This document shows positions 9,165-16,998 of a stretch of DNA of 64,000 nucleotides, piece after piece. The stretch is taken from positions 3,618 through 67,617 of the forward strand of contig CAZURK010000047.1 in NCBI GenBank assembly GCA_964623055.1, given 5' to 3'. The DNA comes from JADHUC01 sp964623055 (GTDB taxonomy: Bacteria > Planctomycetota > Planctomycetia > Pirellulales > Pirellulaceae). The first letter of the stretch is position 1; the number at the start of each line of letters is the position of its first letter. The notes under the pieces were generated by a model. The model was not told where the DNA came from. It was given only the letters and a program-made list of their open reading frames with translations, and made no database searches. Both the position numbers and the translations under genes were made by a program.

Positions 9165-9392
9165 ATGACCATCGACAAGACACTCAAAGTGCGGACCGGT
9201 ACCATCCGCAACCGCAATGTGCTGACGCGAGCCGAGCGCATCACCAGACTCCTGGCAGCGGACCGCTGGAAAGAGGGGGATTCCGTCTACGGACTGCCCA
9301 AGGTGCGTGTGCAGAAGGTTTCACTGAAGAAGAAGAAGAAGGTCAAGAAGCTGGAAGAAGAAGAAGAAGAGGTGAAGACAGAGGAGGAATAG
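9165..9392 (+). CDS. Small basic protein (Planctomycetes/Verrucomicrobia/Chlamydiae family)
   Basis: A 75-residue protein. The first 48 residues match the family I know as the small basic protein of this superphylum: TIDKTLK, then NVLTRAERI, then a GDSVYGLPKVRV block. Its function is unknown; a nucleic-acid or ribosome-associated role is guessed from size and charge. The C-terminus here is unusual: a run of lysines (LKKKKKVKK) is followed directly by a run of glutamates (LEEEEEEVK), giving a strongly dipolar tail. A weak promoter lies upstream. Confidence 0.8.
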   Translation: MTIDKTLKVRTGTIRNRNVLTRAERITRLLAADRWKEGDSVYGLPKVRVQKVSLKKKKKVKKLEEEEEEVKTEEE

Positions 9393-9526
9393 AGTATCCG
9401 CTTCTCATCAAGCGACGCTCCGGTGTGGTAACCACCCCCACGAGGCCCTTGTGCCGGTCTGTTGGCGTCATTCTTTCTGTCCTGGATTCGTTTTGCGCCT
9501 TTTCTGGATTTGGGGAGTAGGCACTC

Positions 9527-10798
9527 ATGCTTGTACGGCTGGATTACGGTCGATCCGGCATCGAGGTTGAACTGCCGGACGATCGAGTCGTGCGTGAACT
9601 GTCCTACAAGACTGCCGCTCCGATTCCCGCGCCGGATGATGCGTTGCTGGCCGCTTTGTCCCAACCCTCCGGCACGCCGCCGCTTGGCGAATTGGCCAAA
9701 GGCCGTCGTGATGCGTGCATTCTGATTTGCGATATCACCAGGCCCGTTCCGAACGAGATGATGCTGCGCCCAGTGCTGCGGATTCTGGAGGAAGCGGGAA
9801 TCCCTCGCGATCGCATACTGATCCTGGTCGCCACAGGCCTGCATCGGGCGAACGAAGGCGATGAATTGGTCGAGATGGTTGGGCCGTGGATCGCGGAGAA
9901 CTATCGAATCGAGAACCATCACGGCCATGACCAGGAAGAGCATACCTATCTGGGCGACAGCCCGCGCGGCGTGCCCATGTGGATCGATTCACGATATGTC
10001 AACGCGGATTTGAAACTTGCCGTCGGGCTGATCGAGCCCCATTTCATGGCAGGCTTCTCCGGCGGTCGTAAGCTGATCTGCCCCGGCGTCGCGGCATTGG
10101 AGACCATCAAGGTTTGGCACACACCCCGTTTCCTTGAACATCCTTGTGCGGACACAGGAATCCTGGATGGCAACCCTGTCCACGAAGAAAACACTTGGAT
10201 CGCCAAGAAGGCGGGCTGCGATTTCATCGCGAACGTGATTATTGATGCCGAGCGGCGACCGTTGAAGTTCGTGGCGGGCGACATGGAAGAGGCATTCCTG
10301 GAAGGCAGCAAGTTCGTCGATAGCGTCGTTACTGACACGGTTCCCGAGGCTGTTGACATCGTGGTTACCAGTTCCGCGGGATACCCGTTGGACACCACGT
10401 TCTATCAGTCGGTCAAAGGGATGGTGGCGGCCCTGCCCATCGTGAAGGAAGGCGGCACGATCATCCTGGCGGCGAGCATGACGGATGGGATAGGAAGCCC
10501 CGAGTTTCAGAGCCTGTTCGAGGAGCACGCCAGCCTGGAGGCGTTCTTCGAAGCAATCCACAACGAGACTTACTTCGTCGTGGACCAATGGCAGTTGGAG
10601 AAAATGGCTCGCGTCTGCCGGACGGCTAAAGTGAAGGTTGTCACGGACGGTCTCCCGGCCGAGACGTTGAACCGGCTGTTCGTGGAAAGCGCACCGACTG
10701 TCGAAGCCGCAGTGTCGGATTCCCTCGCCGAATATGGCGAGGATGCCACGATCGCCGTGATTCCCAAAGGCCCGTATGTAGTGGCGAAGGTAGTCTGA
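9527..10798 (+). CDS. larA: LarA-type nickel-pincer lactate racemase family protein
   Basis: A 423-residue member of the LarA family, which uses a Ni-pincer nucleotide cofactor to racemise or epimerise 2-hydroxy acids. Residues equivalent to those of the Lactobacillus plantarum enzyme are present at nearly the same positions: His106 in GLHR, His172 and Lys182 in EPHFMAGFSGGRKL, and His198 in VWHTP, with DITRP at 69-73. Length matches the family. GGGGAG lies about 10 nt before the ATG. No LarB/C/E cofactor genes are in the window, so they must be elsewhere. Substrate is not certain, since many LarA homologs act on other hydroxy acids. The GNAT gene follows 13 bp later, probably in one operon. 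Confidence 0.9.
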   Translation: MLVRLDYGRSGIEVELPDDRVVRELSYKTAAPIPAPDDALLAALSQPSGTPPLGELAKGRRDACILICDITRPVPNEMMLRPVLRILEEAGIPRDRILILVATGLHRANEGDELVEMVGPWIAENYRIENHHGHDQEEHTYLGDSPRGVPMWIDSRYVNADLKLAVGLIEPHFMAGFSGGRKLICPGVAALETIKVWHTPRFLEHPCADTGILDGNPVHEENTWIAKKAGCDFIANVIIDAERRPLKFVAGDMEEAFLEGSKFVDSVVTDTVPEAVDIVVTSSAGYPLDTTFYQSVKGMVAALPIVKEGGTIILAASMTDGIGSPEFQSLFEEHASLEAFFEAIHNETYFVVDQWQLEKMARVCRTAKVKVVTDGLPAETLNRLFVESAPTVEAAVSDSLAEYGEDATIAVIPKGPYVVAKVV

Positions 10799-10811
10799 CA
10801 TTCGCGCACTC

Positions 10812-11723
10812 ATGCAAATTGACATTCCTGACGAAGTGGTTGTTGTCGAACCGCGGCCTGAACGTCGGGGCGAGGTGGCGAAGTTCTTGTTCCCTCCGCG
10901 CGGTGACCGACCGGCCGCGTGTGAAACTGTGGCGTCAGCGGGTGATTTCGAGCCGCCATGGTGTCTGTTCGAGGCCCGACGAGGTGACCAGACAGTGGGC
11001 GCCGTGTGGGGACGATCATGGCCGGATGGGACCGCCGAAGTTGTGCCACCTCGAATCAGCCCCGCGGAATCGGAAGAAACAGCGCAACTGCTGCTGAGAG
11101 AATTGGATGGCTACCTATCGTCCGACCAAGTTCGCGCCGCCTTCGCATACGTATCAAGCGACGATTCCAGGTCGTTGAGCGTGCTGAGCCGGGAAGGCTT
11201 CCGCTCCGCGGGCGAGATGCTTGTGATGGCTCGCACGACCGAATGCGATCGGAAAACGTCTACAGACGAGTCGCTGTCATTTCGCCGCTATCACCCCTCC
11301 TGTCAACAACATCTGACGGAATTGGCCAAGCAAACCTACGGGGACACGTTGGATTTCCCTGCGCTGGGCGACATTCGCCACGTCGGCGACATCTTAGCAC
11401 GATACGCTGACACGGGCGACTCGGGCACGGACCATTGGTGGTTCGTACGGTCGGGCGATCGCGATGTCGGCTGCCTGCTGCTGGCAGACCACCAGCGGCT
11501 TGATCAATGCGAACTAGTGTACATGGGCCTCGTGCCGAATGCGAGGGGAAACCGATGGGGGCGTCAAATCGTCGCACACGCGCTGCAGACAGCACAAGAC
11601 ATCGGACGACGGCAAATGGTCCTGGGTGTGGATGCCCACAACGACCCGGCAATCGCCGTGTACGCTTCGGCGGGGTTCTTCGAGCAGTACCGGCGATTGG
11701 TGGTGTCAAAGGTATTCCGGTAG
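10812..11723 (+). CDS. GNAT family N-acetyltransferase, probable tandem domain
   Basis: A 303-residue protein. The C-terminal half is a clear GNAT domain: LVYMGLVPNARGNRWGRQIV is the acetyl-CoA pyrophosphate-binding loop (motif A), followed by LGVDAHNDPAIAVYASAGF (motif B). The N-terminal half (VGAVWGRSWPDGTAEVVPPRI) looks like a second, degenerate GNAT fold, as in other 300-residue double-GNAT proteins. The acceptor substrate is unknown. It lies 13 bp after larA on the same strand, so co-transcription is likely, but a functional link is only suggested. It is convergent with the epimerase gene. Confidence 0.85.
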   Translation: MQIDIPDEVVVVEPRPERRGEVAKFLFPPRGDRPAACETVASAGDFEPPWCLFEARRGDQTVGAVWGRSWPDGTAEVVPPRISPAESEETAQLLLRELDGYLSSDQVRAAFAYVSSDDSRSLSVLSREGFRSAGEMLVMARTTECDRKTSTDESLSFRRYHPSCQQHLTELAKQTYGDTLDFPALGDIRHVGDILARYADTGDSGTDHWWFVRSGDRDVGCLLLADHQRLDQCELVYMGLVPNARGNRWGRQIVAHALQTAQDIGRRQMVLGVDAHNDPAIAVYASAGFFEQYRRLVVSKVFR

Positions 11724-11757
11724 ACGGCGAACCTGAAAGAGCAGCGAACGAACGGTG

Positions 11758-12741
11758 CTAGCCACCGGAACGCTTCCACTGGATCACGGCACGGATGGTT
11801 GCGTCCAGGTCGCTTCGGTTGCGGTGCGAGATGGTTTCATGGAGGCGAGTCAGATCGGGAACGCGCCGGCGAACGTCCTCGAAATCCTTGTCGTACGCGT
11901 CAGCATAGCTCTGAAACTCGATCGGCGATTCCGACCCCACGGCAGCGACGACCTTGCGAGCCAGATCCAGGATCGAGATCGGTTGGTCGCTGCCGATATT
12001 GAACACCCGGCCCAACGCCGCCTCTTCGCCCATCAGGGAAAGCACCGCGGTGACGACATCGTCGACGTGAGCAAAGCATCGGGTCTGTTCGCCGTCGTCG
12101 TGGACGACTACCGGGTCACCTGTCAGGGCTGCGTCGACGAACCGCGGCAACACCATCCCGTACGCGCCGGATTGACGTGGCCCAACGACGTTGAAGAAAC
12201 GGCCAACTACTACTGGCAAGCTGTATTCCCGATGGCACGCCAGAGCCAGGAATTCGTCGATTGCCTTCGATGCGCCGTACGACCAACGAGCCTTAGTCGT
12301 CGAACCGAAGACAAGATCCTCCTCCTCCGTCCAATTCGCTTTGGGATTCTTGCCGTAAACCTCGCTGGTACTGGCCAGGAAAAACCTGACCTTTTCGCCC
12401 GCCGTCCAACGTTTCACCAGGAGTTCCAACAGAAGCTCCGTGGGATGGATGTTCCGCTGAATCGTCTCCATGGGCTGGCGGGCAATCAAAGCGACACCAA
12501 CGGCTGCGGCCAGATGGTAGACCTCGTCCGCTGCGGACGTGACTTGATCGACGAGTTCCGGATCGCCGATATCTCCGCGTCTGTATTCCAAATTTGGGTG
12601 ATCGCAGACTGCGGCCAAGTTGTCAGAGGAGCCAGTGGATTCGTCATCGACCACGGTCACGCGGTCACCGCGGGCCAGTATTGCCTCGGTCAAATGCGAT
12701 CCGATGAAGCCGGCACCGCCGGTAATCAAGACGTGTTTCAT
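11758..12741 (-). CDS. NAD-dependent sugar-nucleotide epimerase/dehydratase
   Basis: A 327-residue extended short-chain dehydrogenase. A Rossmann motif GGAGFIGS (about 8-15) binds NAD(P). Catalytic Tyr155 and Lys159 lie in SYGASKA, with Ser/Thr at 124-126 (STSEVYG). The NVVGPRQSGAYGMVLPRF stretch is typical of UDP-glucose 4-epimerase, UDP-glucuronate decarboxylase and GDP-mannose dehydratase relatives. The exact substrate cannot be assigned. Such enzymes supply activated sugars for envelope glycans. Length is normal. It stands downstream of nothing obvious and is separated from hemA by 46 bp that include a short hairpin. Confidence 0.88.
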   Translation of the reverse strand: MKHVLITGGAGFIGSHLTEAILARGDRVTVVDDESTGSSDNLAAVCDHPNLEYRRGDIGDPELVDQVTSAADEVYHLAAAVGVALIARQPMETIQRNIHPTELLLELLVKRWTAGEKVRFFLASTSEVYGKNPKANWTEEEDLVFGSTTKARWSYGASKAIDEFLALACHREYSLPVVVGRFFNVVGPRQSGAYGMVLPRFVDAALTGDPVVVHDDGEQTRCFAHVDDVVTAVLSLMGEEAALGRVFNIGSDQPISILDLARKVVAAVGSESPIEFQSYADAYDKDFEDVRRRVPDLTRLHETISHRNRSDLDATIRAVIQWKRSGG

Positions 12742-12764
12742 GGTTTGGTTCAGTCGAGTTTGTG

Positions 12765-12788
12765 GCTGAGTAGCGACTGAGACTCAGC
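12765..12788. terminator. Small hairpin between the epimerase start and hemA stop
   Basis: GCTGAGT (12765-12771) pairs with ACTCAGC (12782-12788) around a 10-nt loop, immediately beyond the hemA stop codon. The stem is short and no T-run follows, so a terminator role is weakly supported. Confidence 0.35.
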
Positions 12789-14062
12789 TAGTCTTTCAAT
12801 TGGAAAAGTCGTTTCAGTGCGTCGAGTAGTCCGTGCGGCGAACCGCTTTGGGCTTCATCTCGAAGTGATTCCAGCGGGGGATGCAAGAGCTTGTTGACAA
12901 GTCGATCGAACGAGCGTTCCACTTCGTCTCGCGTTCGCTCGTCGAATTCGCCGAGCTTGTTATGCAACCTCCTAAGTTCGTCCTCTTTTAACTGATCGGC
13001 GCGCGCTTTGAGCCGCTTGATTGTTGGCCCGGTGGCCCGATGGTGCAAATCGGCCATGAAGCGGGCTGTCTCGGATTCGATGATCCTCTCGGCCTTCGGC
13101 CATTCCTTCTCCCGCGCTCGCCGGTTGGCGTCACAGGCTTTCTGCAAATCGTCAATCGAGTACAGGTAGACGCCCAGGAAATCACCGATGGCCGGATCAA
13201 AATCACGCGGAACGGCAAGGTCGAGCACGAACAACGGCCGTTGGCTGCGCGAGTGATGGACGTGCCGGAAGTCGCCGGACGTGACGACCGCCTCGCCTGC
13301 GCCGGTGGTGCTGATCACCAGATCGGCTTGCACCATCGAATCAGACATTTCCTCCCAGGGCCGTGCGACGCCGCCGACGCGGGCGGCCAGATCGCGGGAT
13401 CGTTCCGGGCTGCGATTGACCACAGTGATGTCGCGAGCCCCCTCGTCCATCAGATAACGTAGTGTTTCTTCGCCAGTCTCACCCGCGCCGATCACCAGAA
13501 CTCGTTTGTCGTCAAAACGTTCGAATATCTGGCTGGCGAAATCTGCAACCGCAACGCTGGGTATGCTCACCCGCCGTTCGTTGATGGCTGTTTCGTTGGC
13601 CACGCGCTTGGCCACGTGCATGGCGGCCTGGAAAGCGGCGTTGGTCAATGGTCCTGCGTTGTCCGCTTCGCATGCCGCCTCGTATGCCTGTTTGACTTGC
13701 CCCAGGATTTGCGCCTCGCCCACAACCATGCTGTCCAGGCTGGAAGCAACCGTGAACAGATGACGAACCGTGTCCTCACCGGAACGCTCGAATAGGGCGT
13801 CAAAGATTTCATCGGGTTTCAGACCGTGGAATTCCGCCAGAAAATCCACAACTTGATGATGCGTCGGACAAGCCGCCGGTTCCTCCGCAGCCGTGTAGAC
13901 CTCGACTCGGTTACAGGTGGAAATCAGCACCGATTCGGAATCCGGAAACCGCTGGCGGAACTGAACCAATGCCGCGCGCATCTGGTCGGACGAGAACGCC
14001 AGACGCTCGCGCACTTCGATCGGCGCGTTGTGATGGCTACAGCCGACCATCTGCAGCTTCAT
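12788..14062 (-). CDS. hemA: Glutamyl-tRNA reductase
   Basis: A 424-residue enzyme that reduces Glu-tRNA to glutamate-1-semialdehyde, the first step of tetrapyrrole synthesis in C5-pathway bacteria. The N-terminus MVGCSHHNAPIEVRERLAF is diagnostic. Catalytic Cys50 is in STCNRVE. VVGEAQILGQVKQAY follows, then the NADPH-binding GAGETGEETLRYL, and the C-terminal dimerisation helix. Length is normal. Its ATG overlaps the stop of the upstream cytochrome-assembly-like gene (ATGA), implying translational coupling. Confidence 0.97.
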   Translation of the reverse strand: MKLQMVGCSHHNAPIEVRERLAFSSDQMRAALVQFRQRFPDSESVLISTCNRVEVYTAAEEPAACPTHHQVVDFLAEFHGLKPDEIFDALFERSGEDTVRHLFTVASSLDSMVVGEAQILGQVKQAYEAACEADNAGPLTNAAFQAAMHVAKRVANETAINERRVSIPSVAVADFASQIFERFDDKRVLVIGAGETGEETLRYLMDEGARDITVVNRSPERSRDLAARVGGVARPWEEMSDSMVQADLVISTTGAGEAVVTSGDFRHVHHSRSQRPLFVLDLAVPRDFDPAIGDFLGVYLYSIDDLQKACDANRRAREKEWPKAERIIESETARFMADLHHRATGPTIKRLKARADQLKEDELRRLHNKLGEFDERTRDEVERSFDRLVNKLLHPPLESLRDEAQSGSPHGLLDALKRLFQLKD

Positions 14063-15069
14063 CGCACGCCTCCGTCCGGCGCATCAGCCGCCAAGTAGGT
14101 CCCGCTCGCCGGACGGGGCCTCGGGACATGCGGAGCCCTGTATTGGAGTTGGCGGGTCTCGCCCACCCATGGGGCCCTAACTGCCCACAGCCGAGTGTCG
14201 TCCCCTTCTTCGAGCAATTCCGACGTGGCATGTTGCGATGGCCCAAACAGGACGATGGCCAGCACCAATCCAAGGAACACGAAGCTGGCCAACGTCAAAT
14301 AGGCAACTTTGCGCCCCTGCTGAGCGGGTTTGTACAGCGATTCGAAAAGCAGCACAGCCACCAACCAAAGAAACAAGCCGCCGGATGTCCAAACAACGGG
14401 ATCCGTCCACGGCATGCCCACGGGTTGTTGAACCAGATTCAGCACGACACCCGCCAACAGTCCGGCAGCCAAAAGGCAGGATGAAGCCATCAGCGATCGC
14501 CGGTTGACACCCTGGAGCCATTCCAAACTGGGCAATCGCAATCCCTGACGAGGCGGCAGCTTGTGTTTCAAACGATAAGATTGCACCATGTACATGGTAC
14601 CGGCGACCATGCCAAGCATGACAGCCACAGCGCCCAACAGCAGCGCTACTCCGTGAATCACTCCCCAGACGTAGAGTGCCTGATCACGTGGGAATGGGTC
14701 AACACGGCTGAACAGGGATGCCACGCCAATCAGAAGCAATACGACGGGCAGCATGAAGATCCCAATGGCGGCCTGCGGCCTTCGCAGCACCGTGATCAGG
14801 TACATTACCGCGACGCCCCAAGCGACCAGCAGCAGCCAATCGAACCAGCTTGAAAGCGGCGGTGGCTGTTCTGGATTCGGGGTGGCGCGCATCACCACAA
14901 AAACGGTATGTGCCAGTAGCCCCGCCGCCGAGAAGCCAAGAGCCACAACGAGCCGGACCGGCGCGCGGAAGAACAGCCTGGATATCTCCAGGACAAGAGC
15001 TACGGCATAGCTGGCCGCAAAGCAGAAGATGTGGACGTTTGCAAGCATAAGGCGGCGTGCGGTAGGCAA
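14059..15069 (-). CDS. CcsA/HemX-like cytochrome c assembly membrane protein
   Basis: A 336-residue protein with about eight hydrophobic helices. Features such as YVWGVIHGVALLLGAVAVMLG and the following MVAGTMYMVQSYRLKHK resemble the cytochrome c assembly (CcsA/HemX) family that often precedes hemA. A role in haem handling or in setting GluTR level is inferred from that pairing, not proved. The last 25 or so residues (including ASGTYL) are encoded by a half copy of an interspersed GTAGGTCCCGC repeat (14095-14131), so the natural C-terminus was probably shorter. The stop overlaps the hemA start by 4 nt. Confidence 0.82.
   Translation of the reverse strand: MPTARRLMLANVHIFCFAASYAVALVLEISRLFFRAPVRLVVALGFSAAGLLAHTVFVVMRATPNPEQPPPLSSWFDWLLLVAWGVAVMYLITVLRRPQAAIGIFMLPVVLLLIGVASLFSRVDPFPRDQALYVWGVIHGVALLLGAVAVMLGMVAGTMYMVQSYRLKHKLPPRQGLRLPSLEWLQGVNRRSLMASSCLLAAGLLAGVVLNLVQQPVGMPWTDPVVWTSGGLFLWLVAVLLFESLYKPAQQGRKVAYLTLASFVFLGLVLAIVLFGPSQHATSELLEEGDDTRLWAVRAPWVGETRQLQYRAPHVPRPRPASGTYLAADAPDGGVR
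14095..14131. repeat. Half copy of the GTAGGTCCCGC palindromic repeat, inside a coding end
   Basis: GTAGGTCCCGCTCGCC followed by GGACGGGGCCT forms an imperfect hairpin. It resembles the left half of the element at 17927-18006. On the minus strand it is translated as part of the C-terminus of the CcsA-like protein. Confidence 0.55.
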
Positions 15070-15143
15070 AAAAGCTTGGCCAATCCGTCTATTATGGCCT
15101 CCACTGCCGTTGCTGACCAGCGTGCCAAACGATGCACGGGACA

Positions 15144-15239
15144 GGGCTCAGACGTACAGAATTCAGTTTTTCCGGCGACGGGCCTCACCATTTGGAAAAC
15201 TCACTGCCCGCAAAAACTGAATTCTGTACGTCTGAGCCC
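15144..15239. repeat. 28-bp perfect inverted repeat
   Basis: Arms 15144-15171 and 15212-15239 are exact reverse complements (28 of 28), beginning GGGCTCAGACGTACAG and ending in a run of T on the left and A on the right. The spacer is 40 nt. It lies between the 3' end of the 324-residue lipoprotein gene and the 5' side of the CcsA-like gene. It could terminate transcription of the former; an interspersed element is the alternative. Confidence 0.85.
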
Positions 15240-15251
15240 ATCGCCTGAACG

Positions 15252-16226
15252 CTACCGGGGCGGCGCGTAGCCTCGGTAATGCGGGCGATAGCCCGTCACC
15301 GGATAGCCGGGGGCGAGGCGGGTGGGCGGTGGGGGTTGGCCGGGAGGCGGGTACGAGTCTCGCTTTGGCACGGGCGGCTCTGCCAGATTCACTCGCGGAT
15401 ATCCCTCGTACGTTGGCATCACCCACAGTTGAGCCGGATTGCCGGTTGGTTGATTGATGACGTAGCTTTCCACGTCGATCAGCAACGGCTGGGCCGGTGG
15501 GGGCAGTTGTATTTGGATGCGATGTGGCAATGTAACGCCCGGCACGCGATAGTGTCTGTGGTTGGAGGCAATCACAGAACCGATCAATTGCGATCGGGCG
15601 TCGAACAAATGCTGTTCGAGTATCCAGCCGTAGTTTGCGTGGACAATCGTAATCTTCAATAAATCTCCATCAGGAGACGGGATGCGCGAACGAATCACCA
15701 ATTGCTCCGGACCGCGGGCATACGGCCCTTCGTGAACGTGAGTAGGATCCAAATACGCCAGGCCGAACGCATCGATCAGCCAAGTCGGTTCGATCGGCAT
15801 AAGTTGGCGAGCGGCGTTTCTACGATATTGATCATGACGGGCGTAGTAGAACGCCCGTTGTATGTTCGAAGCGATCTGGGGTACGTCGACGAGCGCCCAG
15901 AATACTTCGTGATTGCTGCCCAGATCCAGGACTTGTGCAAGACCGAAGAAATGGGCCTTCAGGCGGAAGTTGCGCGGCCGCTCCATGGCAATCTTGGCTC
16001 CTAGCGGCGGCATCCCCTGCGTCGACAATTTCGCGTTGTCGGTCTGCAGACTCTGAATCGCCTGGCTGTTGGTATTGACGACGCGGATTACGTCCTCGAG
16101 CGCCGGGGGACCCCGGAAAGCTATCGGCGCCGGCTGAGTCCACTGGTTGTCCCGTGGACATCTCGCCCCGCCAGCCACAAACAGCAGCAATGCGATCAAG
16201 AGGTAGGCTGGAGCGCGTCGTTTCAA
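15252..16226 (-). CDS. Probable envelope lipoprotein, LolA/B-like fold suspected
   Basis: A 324-residue protein. A TTG start at 16226 is chosen because AAGGA lies 8 nt upstream; an upstream start would overlap the preceding gene by over 100 bp. The N-terminus KRRAPAYLLIALLLFVAGGARC resembles a lipoprotein signal with Cys near residue 22. The middle (AIQSLQTDNAKLS, FRLKAHFFGLAQVLDLGSN, then HRHYRVPGVTLPHRIQIQLP) resembles the outer-membrane lipoprotein carrier-like family, which shuttles lipid or lipoprotein in the periplasm. The C-terminal 45 residues are Pro/Tyr/Arg rich. Family assignment is tentative. It lies 37 bp downstream of the 162-residue gene, probably in one transcript. Confidence 0.7.
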   Translation of the reverse strand: MKRRAPAYLLIALLLFVAGGARCPRDNQWTQPAPIAFRGPPALEDVIRVVNTNSQAIQSLQTDNAKLSTQGMPPLGAKIAMERPRNFRLKAHFFGLAQVLDLGSNHEVFWALVDVPQIASNIQRAFYYARHDQYRRNAARQLMPIEPTWLIDAFGLAYLDPTHVHEGPYARGPEQLVIRSRIPSPDGDLLKITIVHANYGWILEQHLFDARSQLIGSVIASNHRHYRVPGVTLPHRIQIQLPPPAQPLLIDVESYVINQPTGNPAQLWVMPTYEGYPRVNLAEPPVPKRDSYPPPGQPPPPTRLAPGYPVTGYRPHYRGYAPPR

Positions 16227-16263
16227 GTTAGCATCCTTGCCAAGTTGTGCGTTGTGGCCGGTC

Positions 16264-16752
16264 TCAGTCTGCGTCGGCGAAGAGCAGTTGAGCCAGTTCT
16301 TCCTGTATTTCGTTCGATCGCTCGTCGCCCGGTGACGCGACCGGCACGCGGTACTCGGTCTCATTACGCCCGCAGAAGACAATCAGCAGTTCGCGGCCTG
16401 ATTCGTTGGTTTCTGACTCCTCCAACCGAAGGATCCGCCTGCGGATCATCAGCAACGTCAGGATGTACCTGACGTCCTCCTTTTCGGCTTCACCCTCCAA
16501 TTGCTGGAAATAGTGCAGCATCACATCATTCGGCGCCCAATTGACTTTTTTGGCGTTGGGCTCGGCCATTTGCGATTTCCAGCAACCGATGGCGTCGTCC
16601 GGCGGTCCGTCCCAGGCTTCTTCGCAGTAGTCGCGTCGCACTACCTCCGAGCCTTCGGCGAGCAGGACCGAATGGAAAGTCTCACCCGGCTGGAACTCGT
16701 GATCCGTTTTCGCGCATCGCCGCGTGCAACGTTGGACTTCGAAATCGAGCAT
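16264..16752 (-). CDS. Conserved-looking 162-residue protein, unknown function
   Basis: I do not assign a function. The N-terminus has a CTRRC pair followed by a FQPGETFHSVL strand and a second Cys pair region (DYCEEAW, IGCW), which might form a zinc site. The C-terminal half is charged and helical (LTLLMIRRRILRLEE), and RELLIVFCGRNETEYRVPV looks like a beta hairpin. It begins in the divergent intergenic region upstream of ispH and is followed closely by the LolA/B-like lipoprotein gene, so the two probably act together. Confidence 0.72.
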   Translation of the reverse strand: MLDFEVQRCTRRCAKTDHEFQPGETFHSVLLAEGSEVVRRDYCEEAWDGPPDDAIGCWKSQMAEPNAKKVNWAPNDVMLHYFQQLEGEAEKEDVRYILTLLMIRRRILRLEESETNESGRELLIVFCGRNETEYRVPVASPGDERSNEIQEELAQLLFADAD

Positions 16753-16998
16753 GTTTCAGGTTCGAGCGAGTCGCTAAGCGACTGGACGAAGCGGACTGCT
16801 AGACGTCGTGTTGATGCCGTGCCGGTACCGATCACTTTGCTGCCGGCACCTTCCGAGAAAAGATGGGGGATACTACGCGAAAGGTCACCTCGACTCAATA
16901 CTTGTCGCCGCATCGCTGCTAGCGTCGCATGTGCCAAGCGTGTCTATTTGTGCAATAATGATCCCCGAGAATCCTCCCCATCGAAGTGGAACGTGGCA

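Noticed and set aside
11755..12780. A 341-codon plus-strand frame, longer than the epimerase gene it covers
   Set aside because: The minus strand encodes a clear epimerase with Rossmann and YxxxK motifs; the plus frame has no family features.
16501..16998. N-terminal extension of ispH giving a 474-residue frame
   Set aside because: It overlaps the divergent 162-residue gene and IspH homologs start at MRVILAAPRG.
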